From the NCBI RefSeq assembly GCF_002582035.1, contig NZ_NUQE01000035.1:1-37722 (forward strand): a stretch of DNA of 37,722 nucleotides, read 5' to 3'. How positions within the stretch are numbered: position 1 is the first letter of the stretch; each line of letters begins with the position of its first letter. The DNA is from Bacillus pseudomycoides (GTDB taxonomy: Bacteria; Bacillota; Bacilli; Bacillales; Bacillaceae_G). This document shows positions 25,944 through 35,846 of the stretch, piece after piece. The notes beneath the pieces were generated by a model. The model ran no database searches. It saw only the letters and a list, made by a program, of their open reading frames with translations, and was not told the DNA's origin. A program made the position numbers and the translations under genes.

Positions 25944-28799
25944 TTACTTATTGTGAACGAAGTCTTTTTCTTCTTGTAACTTGAAATTGATATTAAGTGT
26001 TTGATTAATAATTAACTCTTGCTCTTTTCTATGAACATGTGGATCGCCGCCTGATGGACTTGAACGGTCCGGACGTCCAATATAGTTCACTTTCACATTG
26101 CCAGAAGCAAGTTCGAATAAAATTGGTGCGATATAATGCCAAGCGCCCATATTTCTTGGCTCTTCCTGTACCCATACGATTTCTTCCAAGTTTTTATAAC
26201 GCTGAGCGATTGCTTGGATTTTCTCTTTAGGGAATGGGTACAGTTGTTCAACGCGAACGATATGCACTTCATCTAGCGTATGCTCTTGTTTGCTAGATTC
26301 AATATCTACTGCTAAGTCGATTGCCATTTTACCTGTAGTTAATACGAGACGTTTCACTTTACTTGTTTTTGTTCCAAGGTTTGGTTGCTCTACAGCCGTT
26401 TGGAAGCTGCCTTCACTTAGCTCAGAAGCAGGTGAAGATGTAAGTGGATGACGTAACAAGCTCTTTGGCGTCATAATAACTAATGGTCTTACAAAGTCTG
26501 TTCCAAGACTTGCTGCTTGGCGGCGCAGAATATGGAAATATTGCGCTGCACTTGTTAAGTTTGCAACTGTCCAGTTATTCTCTGCAGCAAGCTGTAAGAA
26601 ACGTTCTGGACGAGCGCTGGAATGCTCAGGACCTTGCCCCTCATAACCGTGAGGAAGGAGTAGGACAAGTCCAGATTTTTGTCCCCATTTTGCTCTTCCT
26701 GCTGAAACAAATTGATCGAACAGTGCTTGAGCTGTATTGGAGAAGTCTCCGTATTGTGCTTCCCACATTGTAAGTGTTTCAGGAGAAAATACATTATAGC
26801 CATATTCAAATCCTACAACAGCAGCTTCTGAAAGCGGGCTATTATGAACCGCGAAAGAAGCGCGTGCTTGTGGTAGACGATGCATTGGCGAATATGTTTC
26901 GTTTGTTTCTGTATCATGTAGTACAACATGGCGCTGTGCGAATGTACCGCGCTCTGAATCTTGTCCTGTCAGACGGATTGGCGTGCCGTCTTGTAAAATC
27001 GAAGCAAACGCTAACGCTTCGGCATTTGCCCATTCTAGTTTACCGCCATCTTTAAATGCATTCTCACGACGCTCAAGAATTTTTTTCAACTTTGGATATA
27101 CGTTAAAACCTTCTGGCCATTGAAGAAGACTCGTATTTAATTCTTGAAGTGTTTCTAATGGAACACCTGTCATCATTTGTGGAATTCCATTTGCAACTAC
27201 TTCTGGAACTGGAATATTAGCAGTTACTTCTTTTTTATCTGAAGAAACTTGAGCATATTCAGCTTTCAAATGCTCTTGCACGAATTGCGTAATTGTTTCA
27301 ACTTCTTCTGCATGTAGAATTCCTTTTGTTTGTAATTGCTCAGCGTATAAAACTCTTACAGTAGGGTGCTTGCTAACCTTTTTATATACTTTCGGTTGTG
27401 TAACTGCTGGATCATCCATTTCGTTATGACCAAAGCGGCGATATCCGATTAAGTCAATTAGGAAATCCTTTTTGAACAGCGTGCGGTATTGGAATGCAAG
27501 AGTAGCTGCAATAAGACATGCTTCAGGGTCATCAGCATTTACGTGCACAATCGGAATATCAAAGCCTTTCGCAAGGTCGCTAGAATATCTTGTAGAACGG
27601 GAATCAGAACTATCAGTTGTGAATCCGACTGCGTTATTCGCGATAATATGAATTGTGCCGCCTGTTTGATAACCTTTCAGTCTGCTTAAGTTCAGCGTCT
27701 CAGGTACGATACCTTGACCAGGGAAAGCAGCATCACCGTGTACTAAAATTGCAAAAGATTTAGAAACATCTTGCTTTGGATAACCTGCTTGCTCACGATT
27801 TTCCTGAGCGGCACGTGCAAAGCCTTCAATAACTGGGTCTACGAATTCTAAGTGGCTTGGGTTATTAGCTAATGTAACTCGAGTAAGAGCACCATCAGAA
27901 TCAATTAATTGCTGTTTACCTAAATGATACTTAACATCACCTGTCCAGCCGACATTATTTTTGTCCTTGCCTTGCATTGGTGCTGAATGTTTAAATTCAG
28001 TAAACATGTGACTATACGGTTTTTCTAATGTATGAGCAAGCACGCTAAGACGTCCGCGGTGAGCCATACCAATCATAATATCTTTCACTCCGCCCTTAGT
28101 GCCTTCAGAAATAATTTCATCAAGCATAGGGACAAGCATGTCAACGCCTTCTATAGAAAAGCGTTTTTGACCAACAAATGTTTTATGCAAAAATTGCTCG
28201 AAACCTTCGACTGCTGTTAATCGTTTTAAGACTGCAATTCGTTTTTCGTTTGATAATGGCTGATATAGGGAAGTTGATTCAACCATTTCTTGCAGCCATG
28301 CACGTTCTTCACTATCGTGTACATGAGCGAACTCATAAGCTAAAGATTTTGAATAAACATCTTTTAATCTATTAACGGCATCAAATGCTGTTTGAACATC
28401 CGCGGGTGCGTTTGCCCAAACCATTTTTGATGAAATCGCTTTCAAATCATTTTCGCCTAGTCCCTCTAAAGAAAACTGCCCATCCACTTTTTCCTCCAGC
28501 GGATTAATATGTGCAGATAGGTGACCGTATGAACGAATATTTTCTAAAACCTTTGCAGCTTTTAGAACTTTTTCTATATCTGTATTATTTTGAGAAGAAA
28601 AATTAGAGACATTGCTGTTTACATTTGTAAAATCTGCATGAAAAGGAGGAGCGCCCCATCTTGCAAAAAGCTCTTCTAACTCCGGATCAACAGAACCTTC
28701 CTGAGCTACATATAGATCGTACTGTTCAATGACATAGCCAAGGTTAGGACCATGGAACTTAGCCCAAGGGTTGTTTTCGTTTGTATTCTTACTCGTCAT
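25944..28799 (-). CDS. odhA: 2-oxoglutarate dehydrogenase E1
   Basis: A 951-residue thiamine-diphosphate enzyme that decarboxylates 2-oxoglutarate and passes succinyl to OdhB. Visible landmarks: N-terminal [51 protein letters not shown] (ThDP/Mg region); [16 protein letters not shown]; transketolase-like [32 protein letters not shown]; and ending [12 protein letters not shown]. The start is set at 28799 (MTSKNTNE) where AGGAGG lies 8 bases upstream; the longer frame adds 23 residues with no site. The gene leads the odhAB operon. Confidence 0.95.
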   Translation of the reverse strand: MTSKNTNENNPWAKFHGPNLGYVIEQYDLYVAQEGSVDPELEELFARWGAPPFHADFTNVNSNVSNFSSQNNTDIEKVLKAAKVLENIRSYGHLSAHINPLEEKVDGQFSLEGLGENDLKAISSKMVWANAPADVQTAFDAVNRLKDVYSKSLAYEFAHVHDSEERAWLQEMVESTSLYQPLSNEKRIAVLKRLTAVEGFEQFLHKTFVGQKRFSIEGVDMLVPMLDEIISEGTKGGVKDIMIGMAHRGRLSVLAHTLEKPYSHMFTEFKHSAPMQGKDKNNVGWTGDVKYHLGKQQLIDSDGALTRVTLANNPSHLEFVDPVIEGFARAAQENREQAGYPKQDVSKSFAILVHGDAAFPGQGIVPETLNLSRLKGYQTGGTIHIIANNAVGFTTDSSDSRSTRYSSDLAKGFDIPIVHVNADDPEACLIAATLAFQYRTLFKKDFLIDLIGYRRFGHNEMDDPAVTQPKVYKKVSKHPTVRVLYAEQLQTKGILHAEEVETITQFVQEHLKAEYAQVSSDKKEVTANIPVPEVVANGIPQMMTGVPLETLQELNTSLLQWPEGFNVYPKLKKILERRENAFKDGGKLEWANAEALAFASILQDGTPIRLTGQDSERGTFAQRHVVLHDTETNETYSPMHRLPQARASFAVHNSPLSEAAVVGFEYGYNVFSPETLTMWEAQYGDFSNTAQALFDQFVSAGRAKWGQKSGLVLLLPHGYEGQGPEHSSARPERFLQLAAENNWTVANLTSAAQYFHILRRQAASLGTDFVRPLVIMTPKSLLRHPLTSSPASELSEGSFQTAVEQPNLGTKTSKVKRLVLTTGKMAIDLAVDIESSKQEHTLDEVHIVRVEQLYPFPKEKIQAIAQRYKNLEEIVWVQEEPRNMGAWHYIAPILFELASGNVKVNYIGRPDRSSPSGGDPHVHRKEQELIINQTLNINFKLQEEKDFVHNK

Positions 28800-28929
28800 T
28801 TGACTAAACCTCCTACTCGTTAGGCTGTTTCTTTCAATATGAATGAAATAGTAACGAGTGCAATTCATTTTATATTTCTTATGTTATTACGATAATTTAC
28901 ATAATACAAAACGTTATTACTTATCTGTT

Positions 28930-28949
28930 TTGTGAAAAAACATTCACAA
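28930..28949 (-). promoter_or_regulatory. Inverted repeat TTGTGAA-N6-TTCACAA upstream of odhA
   Basis: Two perfect 7-bp arms with a 6-base spacer, about 130 bases upstream of the odhA start. The half-sites equal those of Rex (TTGTGAA-N4-TTCACAA) and of FNR/CRP-type boxes, but the spacer is two bases longer than either, so the binding protein is unclear. Confidence 0.45.
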
Positions 28950-29126
28950 TTACTTATCACCCAGAGGGTTATTCCTATTATCAAGTAAATTAGTGTGAAA
29001 AAAATCGCTACATATATTGTGATAAATTAAATTTAGGGATAAATTGGAATTGAATCACTAGCTGGTAAATAATCTGAAATGTGTGAATGTTCAAATAAAA
29101 ACGTTTTAAATTATGTATATTAAAAT

Positions 29127-29140
29127 AATAAACGCTTTCA
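29127..29140 (-). promoter_or_regulatory. cre-like CcpA site upstream of odhA
   Basis: On the minus strand TGAAAGCGTTTATT fits the cre consensus at all but the C near the 3' end. It lies about 330 bases upstream of odhA, far for direct promoter control. The rest of 28869-29541 (a 670-base AT-rich gap) holds no gene I can support. Confidence 0.4.
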
Positions 29141-29589
29141 AAAATATTATACAACAATATAGCAAAGTATAATAGGAAAAAAGATAAGATTTTGAATTGA
29201 TTGTTAATTTTTATTAATTGAGAGAGGAAGAGGGGTGGAGCAGGTTAGTTTAAGTTAGACACTCAACTTTGTAAAAAATGAAAGTAATTATTGAAGGAAA
29301 ATATTAGTTCTTTATTTTGGTAAAGATAGATTAATTTAGTTATGAAAGAGAATGTTTATTGGTAATATGAGCGATTTAAAAATAGTCAACCATTCAGCTG
29401 ATTGGACATATATTTATACTATGCTGATTTTCCTTATATTTGTTACTTTATAGGAAAATTGGTAAGAAAACTAAACCTTCAAAACGTGTAGGGCATAGCT
29501 CAGTTTAAGGTGGGGAAGAATTACCTGTTCATTGGCTTTAGATGCTCAAACCATGGATGAAATCGGAAGAGCAGAGGAGGGGATGTAAC

Positions 29590-30222
29590 ATGGAACGAAA
29601 ACAAATTGTACGTGGAATTATCCTTTCTTTACTTATTAATGCGGCATTGCCCATTTTAGTTTACGAGCTGTTATTAGGCCATGTGTCGAACATCACAGCG
29701 CTCACAATTGCCACAATGATTCCTTTAGTAGAAACTATAATCTATTTTCTGAAGTATAGAAAATGGGATGCATTTGCAGTGTTTATGTTAGTTGGATTTA
29801 TTCTTGGAATTCTCGCTGCTCTCATTGGTGGAGACGAAAGACTTATTTTGGTTCGAGAATCCTTTGTCACAGGAGTTATGGGATTAATTTTCCTTGGCTC
29901 TCTTATCACTCGAAGACCTCTGATCTATTATTTCGCTTTACGATTTACTGTCGGAAAAACACAAAAAGAACAGGCGGCTTTTGCTGATAAGTGGAACAAC
30001 GCTTACTTTCGTAAAGTATTACGAATCATGACAGCAGGGTGGGGGATTGTTTTATTAGGCGAAGCATTGCTAAAAGTGGTGCTTGTCTATAGTCTTTCAG
30101 TTTCTACGTTTTTAGCAATTTCTAGTTTGGTCACGTATGGATTCATTGTACTTGCAATTATTTGGACCGTTCTGTATCGCAGAAAATCACGTCAAAAAAT
30201 AGATCCAACAAAAAGAGTATAA
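29590..30222 (+). CDS. VC0807-like hexahelical membrane protein
   Basis: A 210-residue protein with six hydrophobic segments and a basic C-terminus (RRKSRQKIDPTKRV). The blocks NAALPILVYELL, ATMIPLVETIIYFLKYRKWDAFAVFMLVGFILGI, GDERLILVRESFVTGVMGLIFLGSLITRRPLIYYFALRF and FRKVLRIMTAGWGIVLLGEALLKVVLVYSLSVSTFLAIS are typical of the VC0807 family, whose function is unknown. The ATG at 29590 follows GAGGAGGGG; the frame is open upstream to 29542 but has no site there. It is a single gene 350 bases ahead of mqo. Confidence 0.7.
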   Translation: MERKQIVRGIILSLLINAALPILVYELLLGHVSNITALTIATMIPLVETIIYFLKYRKWDAFAVFMLVGFILGILAALIGGDERLILVRESFVTGVMGLIFLGSLITRRPLIYYFALRFTVGKTQKEQAAFADKWNNAYFRKVLRIMTAGWGIVLLGEALLKVVLVYSLSVSTFLAISSLVTYGFIVLAIIWTVLYRRKSRQKIDPTKRV

Positions 30223-30490
30223 CATGATAGATACGGTGTATCATTCTACGAATAGGATAAGCATCTTATGGGACTGATTTGTGAACAACAAGAGACAAAA
30301 TGATTAATGGCTGCAGACAAACAGAAAAAAGTAAATGAGTGAAGGCTTTGGTTCTTGCGTGTTCTTAGGGCCTTGTGGACGAACTTCTCACTTTTTTATC
30401 AGCTTTAATTGGTGTATAATTAATTATCAGATAATAGATAATAGTAGATATTTTACTCTATTAATAATTATAATAGACTATGAGATGGGT

Positions 30491-30551
30491 TATAATTAAG
30501 ATAAAAAAGGTGTGTTACTAGGTGGGGTCTAGGTGGCACCTACGCTTTTTT
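30491..30551 (+). promoter_or_regulatory. TATAAT and terminator-like hairpin in the mqo leader
   Basis: TATAAT (30491-30496) has a weak TTATAA at -35. Right after it, TAGGTG (30519-30524) pairs with CACCTA (30537-30542), nested inside AAAAAAG / CTTTTTT arms (about 30504-30510 and 30544-30550). The T-run ends 32 bases before the mqo ATG. So any transcript from this -10 must pass a terminator-like structure. The stem contains AGGTGGCACC, resembling the T-box core, but no stem I or specifier is present. Confidence 0.4.
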
Positions 30552-30582
30552 GTAAATATAATAGGGGATGAGGAAGGTTATT

Positions 30583-32085
30583 ATGAGCAAAATACAGAAG
30601 AAAACAGACGTTATCTTAATTGGTGCCGGAGTCATGAGCGCGACTTTGGGATCATTACTGAAAGAGTTATCACCTGAATGGGAAATCAAAGTATTTGAGA
30701 AACTCGCAAACGCAGGAGAAGAAAGCTCTAACGAATGGAATAATGCGGGTACGGGACATTCTGCACTGTGTGAGCTTAACTATACATCCGAAAAATCTGA
30801 CGGATCTATAGATATTAGCAAAGCTATAAAAATTAATGAACAGTTTCAGCTTTCAAGACAGTTTTGGTCTTATCTTGTAAATAGTAATCTGATTCGTAAT
30901 CCGCAAGACTTTATCATGCCAATACCTCATATGAGTTTAGTACAAGGGGAAAAAAATGTATCGTTTTTGAAAAAACGTTTTGAAGCGCTTTCAAAAAATC
31001 CCCTGTTTCAAGGGATGGAATTTTCCGATGACCCTGAAAAACTGAAGGAATGGGTTCCGCTTATCATGGAAGGCCGTACATCGAATGAACCGATAGCGGC
31101 AACAAACATCGATTCTGGAACGGATGTTAACTTTGGTGCTTTAACACGCATGTTGTTTGACCACTTACAGAGTAAAAACGTTGAGATAAACTATAAGCAT
31201 AGTGTTGAGGATATTAAACGTACTAGCGACGGCTCTTGGGAAGTGAAAGTGCATGATATCGATAGCGGTAAAATCGAATACCATACTGCAAAATTCGTTT
31301 TTATCGGCGGTGGGGGCGGAAGTCTGCCTTTACTACAAAAAACCGGTATTCCTGAGTCAAAACATATTGGAGGGTTCCCGGTAAGCGGATTATTTATGGT
31401 GTGTAAAAATCCGGAAGTTGTAGCACAGCATCATGCAAAAGTATACGGTAAAGCTAAGGTTGGTGCTCCTCCAATGTCTGTTCCGCACCTTGATACAAGA
31501 TATATCGACAACAAAAAAACATTGCTGTTTGGACCGTTTGCCGGCTTCTCACCAAAGTTCTTAAAAACTGGTTCGAATTTTGATTTGATAGGTTCTGTAA
31601 AACCGAATAATGTTTTCACTATGTTGGCAGCGGGCGTAAAAGAGATGTCATTGACAAAATACCTGATCCAGCAAGTTATGTTATCGAATGAAAAGCGCAT
31701 GGAAGAATTACGCGAGTTTATTCCGAACGCCAAAAGCGAGGATTGGGATATAGTGGTAGCGGGCCAACGTGTGCAAGTTATTAAAGATACTGATGCCGGC
31801 GGTAAAGGAACACTTCAATTTGGTACGGAAGTTGTTAGTGCCGCTGATGGCTCGATAGCTGCATTGCTTGGCGCTTCTCCGGGTGCTTCTACTGCCATTC
31901 ACGTTATGCTTGAGGTATTAGGAAAATGCTTCCCACAACATATGAAAGAGTGGGAACCGAAAATAAAAGAAATGATTCCTTCTTATGGCGTGTCACTAGT
32001 GGAAAATCCAGAGCTTTACCAAGAAATTCATACTTCAACATCGCAGACGCTTGGTCTAAACGGAAAAGAACCGGTCTATAGTTAA
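30583..32085 (+). CDS. mqo: Malate:quinone oxidoreductase
   Basis: A 500-residue membrane-associated FAD enzyme that oxidises malate to oxaloacetate and reduces quinone. It has the N-terminal FAD motif [20 protein letters not shown], the family block [23 protein letters not shown], the segment [34 protein letters not shown] and a C-terminal [17 protein letters not shown]. The start at 30583 (MSKIQKKTD) has AGGAAGG 5-6 bases upstream; the ATG at 30568 lies before it. It bypasses or complements NAD-malate dehydrogenase. A terminator follows at 32159. Confidence 0.93.
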   Translation: MSKIQKKTDVILIGAGVMSATLGSLLKELSPEWEIKVFEKLANAGEESSNEWNNAGTGHSALCELNYTSEKSDGSIDISKAIKINEQFQLSRQFWSYLVNSNLIRNPQDFIMPIPHMSLVQGEKNVSFLKKRFEALSKNPLFQGMEFSDDPEKLKEWVPLIMEGRTSNEPIAATNIDSGTDVNFGALTRMLFDHLQSKNVEINYKHSVEDIKRTSDGSWEVKVHDIDSGKIEYHTAKFVFIGGGGGSLPLLQKTGIPESKHIGGFPVSGLFMVCKNPEVVAQHHAKVYGKAKVGAPPMSVPHLDTRYIDNKKTLLFGPFAGFSPKFLKTGSNFDLIGSVKPNNVFTMLAAGVKEMSLTKYLIQQVMLSNEKRMEELREFIPNAKSEDWDIVVAGQRVQVIKDTDAGGKGTLQFGTEVVSAADGSIAALLGASPGASTAIHVMLEVLGKCFPQHMKEWEPKIKEMIPSYGVSLVENPELYQEIHTSTSQTLGLNGKEPVYS

Positions 32086-32158
32086 TTTTTTGGATGTAGA
32101 AACAAAGGTATTTATGGTAAAGCGTCTTCTAAAGCACAAATGGGAATGAAATAATAAC

Positions 32159-32186
32159 AAAGGCGGGCAGAAATGCTCGCTTTTCT
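32159..32186 (+). terminator. Terminator after mqo
   Basis: GCGGGCA and TGCTCGC form a 7-bp stem (one G-U) around GAAA, followed by TTTTC. The 330-base gap 32086-32419 otherwise holds no gene. Confidence 0.6.
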
Positions 32187-32282
32187 TGTAGGTTGGTAAT
32201 GTATAAGAAAGGATTGACTGTATTAGTGTCTACGTGTACTTTAGGTTGGACGTAAGAATGCTGGTATAAGCGATTCATAACG

Positions 32283-32313
32283 AAAGGAGCGCCTGAAGAT
32301 GGGCGCTCCTTTT
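32283..32313 (+). terminator. Second terminator in the mqo-EamA gap
   Basis: AAAGGAGCGCC (32283-32293) pairs with GGCGCTCCTTTT (32301-32312) around an 8-base loop, with T-rich sequence after it. It may belong to mqo or to a lost gene between them. Confidence 0.65.
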
Positions 32314-32419
32314 CATTCACATAATCAGTGTTATTAGAAGTAAATCTAGGTTAGGAGAATAAAATGATACAAATGAATATTCTCAACATGAATGTATTTT
32401 ATCTGCCGCGGCAAAATAT

Positions 32420-33307
32420 TCATTCCATATTTTTCTTGTAATTTAGTTTTAATAAACTTTTCAAATCTAGTTCAGCAATTAATACACTTAATAATATGAG
32501 TGTTGCACCTAAGTAACCTTTAAGTGTGAGCGTTTCACCCGTGAAAAAGAAAGCAAAACCTGCAGAAAAAACAGGTTCTAATGAAAAAATAAGACCTGTA
32601 TGTGTAGGACTAGTATATTGCTGTGCAATAACCTGAACAATGAAAGCCATTGCTGTACAAAATATACTTAAGGCTAAGATTGTAAACCATGATTCAACAG
32701 TGTCAGGAAGTTTTGGGGTTTCCATAAACATTGAGAAAATGAGACTAAATAGGCCAACAAAACCTAGTTGTACTACCCCAAGAGCAATTGAATTAACATG
32801 CTTAGTTACTGTTCCAGTAACGATGACATGAACTGCATAAAATAAAGCACATAAGATACATAATATATCACCATAAGCTATTTTAAATTCGCTATTTAAC
32901 GTTAATAATCCTATTCCTACTATGGTTAAAACAATCCCCAATACAACTTTTTTTTCAGGTCTTTGTTTTAAAAATATAGATGATATTATTGGAATAAAAA
33001 TGACTGTGAGACTCATTAAGAAACCGGCGTTAGAAACACTTGTATACTTTGTACCAAAAGTCGCAAAAACATAAACCATAAACAAAATAGAAGCTAATAT
33101 AAACGCATATTTTACAGTTTTAAAATCAATTTTGAATAAGTGCTTGTAAAATACTATACCTGACAACAGAAAAGCAATAATAAAACGTAATGCGATTAAA
33201 TTATATTCTTCTACGTAATTGAGACCAATCTTTGTAAGTAAGATGGATGCACCCCAAAAAAATGTAACCATTAGTAGCATTAAATCAGCTTTTAATTGTA
33301 CTTTCAT
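32420..33307 (-). CDS. EamA/DMT-family transporter, second copy
   Basis: A 295-residue protein with ten hydrophobic segments in two EamA repeats: KADLMLLMVTFFWGASILLTKIGLNYV at the start, GTKYTSVSNAGFLMSLTVIFIPIISSIFLKQRPEKK at the end of repeat one, and SPTHTGLIFSLEPVFSAGFAFFFTGETLT at the end of repeat two. AGGAG precedes the ATG. It differs strongly from the EamA gene at 6405. The substrate is unknown. A decayed fragment similar to its middle part lies 4.6 kb away at 37483-37552, same orientation. Confidence 0.87.
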   Translation of the reverse strand: MKVQLKADLMLLMVTFFWGASILLTKIGLNYVEEYNLIALRFIIAFLLSGIVFYKHLFKIDFKTVKYAFILASILFMVYVFATFGTKYTSVSNAGFLMSLTVIFIPIISSIFLKQRPEKKVVLGIVLTIVGIGLLTLNSEFKIAYGDILCILCALFYAVHVIVTGTVTKHVNSIALGVVQLGFVGLFSLIFSMFMETPKLPDTVESWFTILALSIFCTAMAFIVQVIAQQYTSPTHTGLIFSLEPVFSAGFAFFFTGETLTLKGYLGATLILLSVLIAELDLKSLLKLNYKKNME

Positions 33308-33559
33308 CTCTATCTCCTCGTTATTTATAATTTGTAATTTCCATAATCCCTCTCCTGTTATTTATTTTAATGTTAATTCTAAATATTTGAAATAAAAAAA
33401 TAAAAATTCCCCACGTAAAATTAACATAACCTATTATTATGGTAGGGATTGTTTCACAGATTCATTGATGAGTCACATATGTGGCTCCATTCGGGTTTTC
33501 TTTTAAAATTATGAGTATAGATCCTTAAGCAATACCTAAATAAATATTGCTTAAAACCA

Positions 33560-33589
33560 TTGACAGAATATTAATGTAACCCCTATAAT
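33560..33589 (+). promoter_or_regulatory. Consensus sigma-A promoter of the permease gene
   Basis: Perfect TTGACA (33560-33565) and TATAAT (33584-33589) with an 18-base spacer, about 55 bases ahead of the first T-box. The remaining part of the 33308-33559 gap holds no gene; a near-palindrome (GAGTCACATATGTGGCTC) lies at about 33469-33486. Confidence 0.85.
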
Positions 33590-33644
33590 ACAAAACATAC
33601 TTACTAAAGAACGTAATTACGTCATATAAATTGAAATATAATTG

Positions 33645-33895
33645 AGCAATGAAGGGAATATAAGTAGTGCTTATCTCACTGTTTTAGAGAGCTGATGGAA
33701 GGTGGAAATCAGTACAAAGATAAGGATGAAGTTCGATCCTGGAGCATTTTTTTTCGAAGTAAAGGGCGACCTTTATGAAGGGAAAAACGGTCAAAAATGA
33801 TCGTTAACAAAGTCGAGAGGCAGACTAAGTCTGCAACTAGGGTGGTACCGCGATATATTCGTCCCTACTGATACAATCAGTAGGGACTTTTTTAT
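33645..33895 (+). promoter_or_regulatory. T-box riboswitch 1 of the permease gene, probable Phe specifier UUC
   Basis: It carries GAGAGCTGATGGAAGGTGGAAATCAGTA, the upper stem CTTATC / GATAAG, the loop-E AGTA paired with GAA, and then G-UUC-G, with UUC at 33732-33734. The GGAGCA kink-turn, the antiterminator TAGGGTGGTACCGCGA (33838-33853) and a terminator (GTCCCTACTG / CAGTAGGGAC, TTTTTT) follow. The specifier reading (Phe) depends on alignment; AUC (Ile) three bases later is the alternative. Confidence 0.85.
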
Positions 33896-33917
33896 TAATA
33901 TGGAAAAACAGAATATA

Positions 33918-34174
33918 GGAAGTGCAATGAAAGGAATACAGTAATGCTTATTTCCATGTTTCAGAGAGCTGATGGAAGGTGCGAATCAGTACATAAATAA
34001 GTGTGAATTTCAATCCCGGAGCATCTTTTTCGAAATAAGGGGAGACCTTTATAGAGGGAAGAGCGGTCAAAAGATCGTTAACAAAATTAAGAGGCAGACT
34101 TAAGTTTGCAATTAGGGTGGTACCGCGGTGTAAATCGTCCCTGTCATTTAGGACAGGGACGATTTTTTTTTATT
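33918..34174 (+). promoter_or_regulatory. T-box riboswitch 2 of the permease gene, probable Phe specifier UUC
   Basis: A second complete T-box highly similar to the first: GAGAGCTGATGGAAGGTGCGAATCAGTA, stem CTTATT / AATAAG, GAA then U-UUC-A (UUC at 34009-34011), GGAGCA, antiterminator TAGGGTGGTACCGCGG (34113-34128) and a terminator (CGTCCCTGTC / GACAGGGACG then eight T). Both leaders share UUC at the same offset, whereas the base before it differs, which supports Phe. Confidence 0.86.
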
Positions 34175-34253
34175 GAAAGAAAAACTACACTTGATTCTAT
34201 GGAATCTTTTGTTGGATAAATAAATCTTTATATTGAAATGAGGAGGAAAAAAT

Positions 34254-35585
34254 ATGGAATTACAAAAAAAATTATTGCCGCGGCATATCCGTTTGATGGC
34301 ACTCGGAGGAGCGATCGGTACAGGTATATTTAAAGGGTCTTCTGAAACAGTATCGATAGCGGGTCCGGCAGTTATTTTTTCTTATCTGTTTGCAGGATTA
34401 TTGCTTCTTGTTGTAATGAGTGCAATTGCGGAGATGGCCATCGCTTATCCTGGGATGAATATGAAAGGGTTTGTTCGTAAAGCATTTGGAACGAACGTGT
34501 CTTTTGTGATCGGATGGCTGTACTGTTTCATGTGGTTAGTTGTATGTGTCATTGAAGTGACAGCTGCGGGAAGCTTTCTGCAATATTGGTTTCCTTCTAT
34601 GTCTTTATGGTCTTTAAGCTTTATTAGTGCTATTTTCATTGTGGTTATTAATTTTATGAATGTGAAGAATTACGGAGAGTTTGAATTTTGGTTTGCCGGA
34701 ATTAAAGTTACGATGATTGTTCTATTTCTTATTTTAGGTGCAGGTATTTTATTCGGAATTATCCCGAGTGATGGAACTAACTATATGCAAAACTATGTAC
34801 AGCACCAGGGATTCTTCCCGCACGGCTGGTCAGGAGTATTTTCCGCATTGTTAGTTGTAATTTTTTCTTACGGTGGTTCTGAACTTATCGGATTGACTTT
34901 AACAGAAACGAAGGATGCAGAAAAGGTATTGCCTAAAGTGATTAAAGGAGTAATTTGGAGAATCGTATTATTCTATACGCTCCCAATCCTTGTCATTTGC
35001 GGATTAATTCCATGGGATGAAATCGGCAACCAAGCAAGCCCGTTTGTACAAGTGTTATCTGCAGTCGGATTAAAAGGAGCGGCTCATATTATGAACTTCG
35101 TCCTTATTACAGCTGTTTTGTCCGCTGCAAACTCCGGTATTTATGGCTGTACACGTATGCTGCATTCCTTAGCTACAGAAGGGGAAGCACCGAAACTATT
35201 TTCATATGTTTCTAAGAACGGTGTTCCATTATATGGCGTTATCTTGAGCTCTATCATTCTTATTGGGGGGACATCTGTTGCGTACTTTTCACCTGACCGT
35301 GTTTTTGGGTATTTGATGGCAATACCGGGATTTACGGTATCATTGGTGTGGATCAGCATATGTTTAGCACAACTGAAGCTTCGCAAATCATATACAAAGT
35401 TGCCGCATTTTAAAGTATGGGGATTTCCATATGTGACCTCATTTACTGCAATGGCATTAACTATTAGCTGCGTGGCATTTGCATTCAGCGATCAGAACCG
35501 AGCGAGTATTTTTGTTTGTTTAGGTATTCTAGTTATCTTAATTTTATGTTCTGTTTTTGCAGGCAAAAAGCAAAAAGTGGACTAA
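34254..35585 (+). CDS. Amino-acid permease of the AAT/APC family, probably aromatic (Phe)
   Basis: A 443-residue, 12-segment permease. The N-terminal RHIRLMALGGAIGTGIFKGSSETVSIAGPAVIFSYL is the amino-acid transporter signature, and SYGGSELIGLTLTETKDAEKVLPKVIKG and LSAANSGIYGCTRMLHSLATEGEAPKLF are further AAT-family blocks. The sequence alone does not fix the substrate. The tandem T-boxes in front, read as UUC, predict phenylalanine import under Phe-tRNA starvation. GAGGAGG precedes the ATG. It is monocistronic with its own terminator. Confidence 0.87.
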   Translation: MELQKKLLPRHIRLMALGGAIGTGIFKGSSETVSIAGPAVIFSYLFAGLLLLVVMSAIAEMAIAYPGMNMKGFVRKAFGTNVSFVIGWLYCFMWLVVCVIEVTAAGSFLQYWFPSMSLWSLSFISAIFIVVINFMNVKNYGEFEFWFAGIKVTMIVLFLILGAGILFGIIPSDGTNYMQNYVQHQGFFPHGWSGVFSALLVVIFSYGGSELIGLTLTETKDAEKVLPKVIKGVIWRIVLFYTLPILVICGLIPWDEIGNQASPFVQVLSAVGLKGAAHIMNFVLITAVLSAANSGIYGCTRMLHSLATEGEAPKLFSYVSKNGVPLYGVILSSIILIGGTSVAYFSPDRVFGYLMAIPGFTVSLVWISICLAQLKLRKSYTKLPHFKVWGFPYVTSFTAMALTISCVAFAFSDQNRASIFVCLGILVILILCSVFAGKKQKVD

Positions 35586-35608
35586 TACTACATTTTTAAG
35601 ATAAACGA

Positions 35609-35645
35609 AAAGGCAGACTATTAATTGTATGGTCTGTCTTTTTGT
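35609..35645 (+). terminator. Terminator of the permease gene
   Basis: AAAGGCAGACTAT pairs with ATGGTCTGTCTTT (one G-U) with a short loop and TTTTTG after it. Confidence 0.8.
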
Positions 35646-35846
35646 TTTAAGAAAGTATTTCCGAACGTCTATGAACCAGTGATCATCTTTGCAGACATTT
35701 TTATCTGAATAAGATACACTTTATTAGGACTTAAACTATTTTAGAATTTGAATTTAAGTATACTTATAGTTACTGAATGATCAGGTGCAACTATTAAATA
35801 GGAAATAAATAAAATTTAAATTGTAATAAAAATGAAGGAGCCTGTT

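Noticed and set aside
29487-29512. tRNA-like D-arm (TAGCTCAGTT) in the gap before the VC0807-like gene
   Set aside because: No anticodon or T-arm follows and the acceptor does not pair, so it is not a tRNA gene; too little to call an attachment site.
30530-30540. AGGTGGCACC ahead of mqo read as a T-box antiterminator
   Set aside because: Stem I, the GAGAGCTGATGG region and a specifier are missing, and the leader is too short. Kept only as part of a plain hairpin.
33469-33486. Near-palindrome GAGTCACATATGTGGCTC
   Set aside because: It has no loop and no known partner, and lies far from both flanking promoters. Mentioned only in passing.
33735-33738. AUC (Ile) as specifier of the permease T-boxes
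   Set aside because: AUC is shared by both leaders but overlaps the bases that pair to close the lower stem (GGA/UCC) and is followed by C rather than a purine. UUC after GAA plus one base fits better. Not fully excluded.
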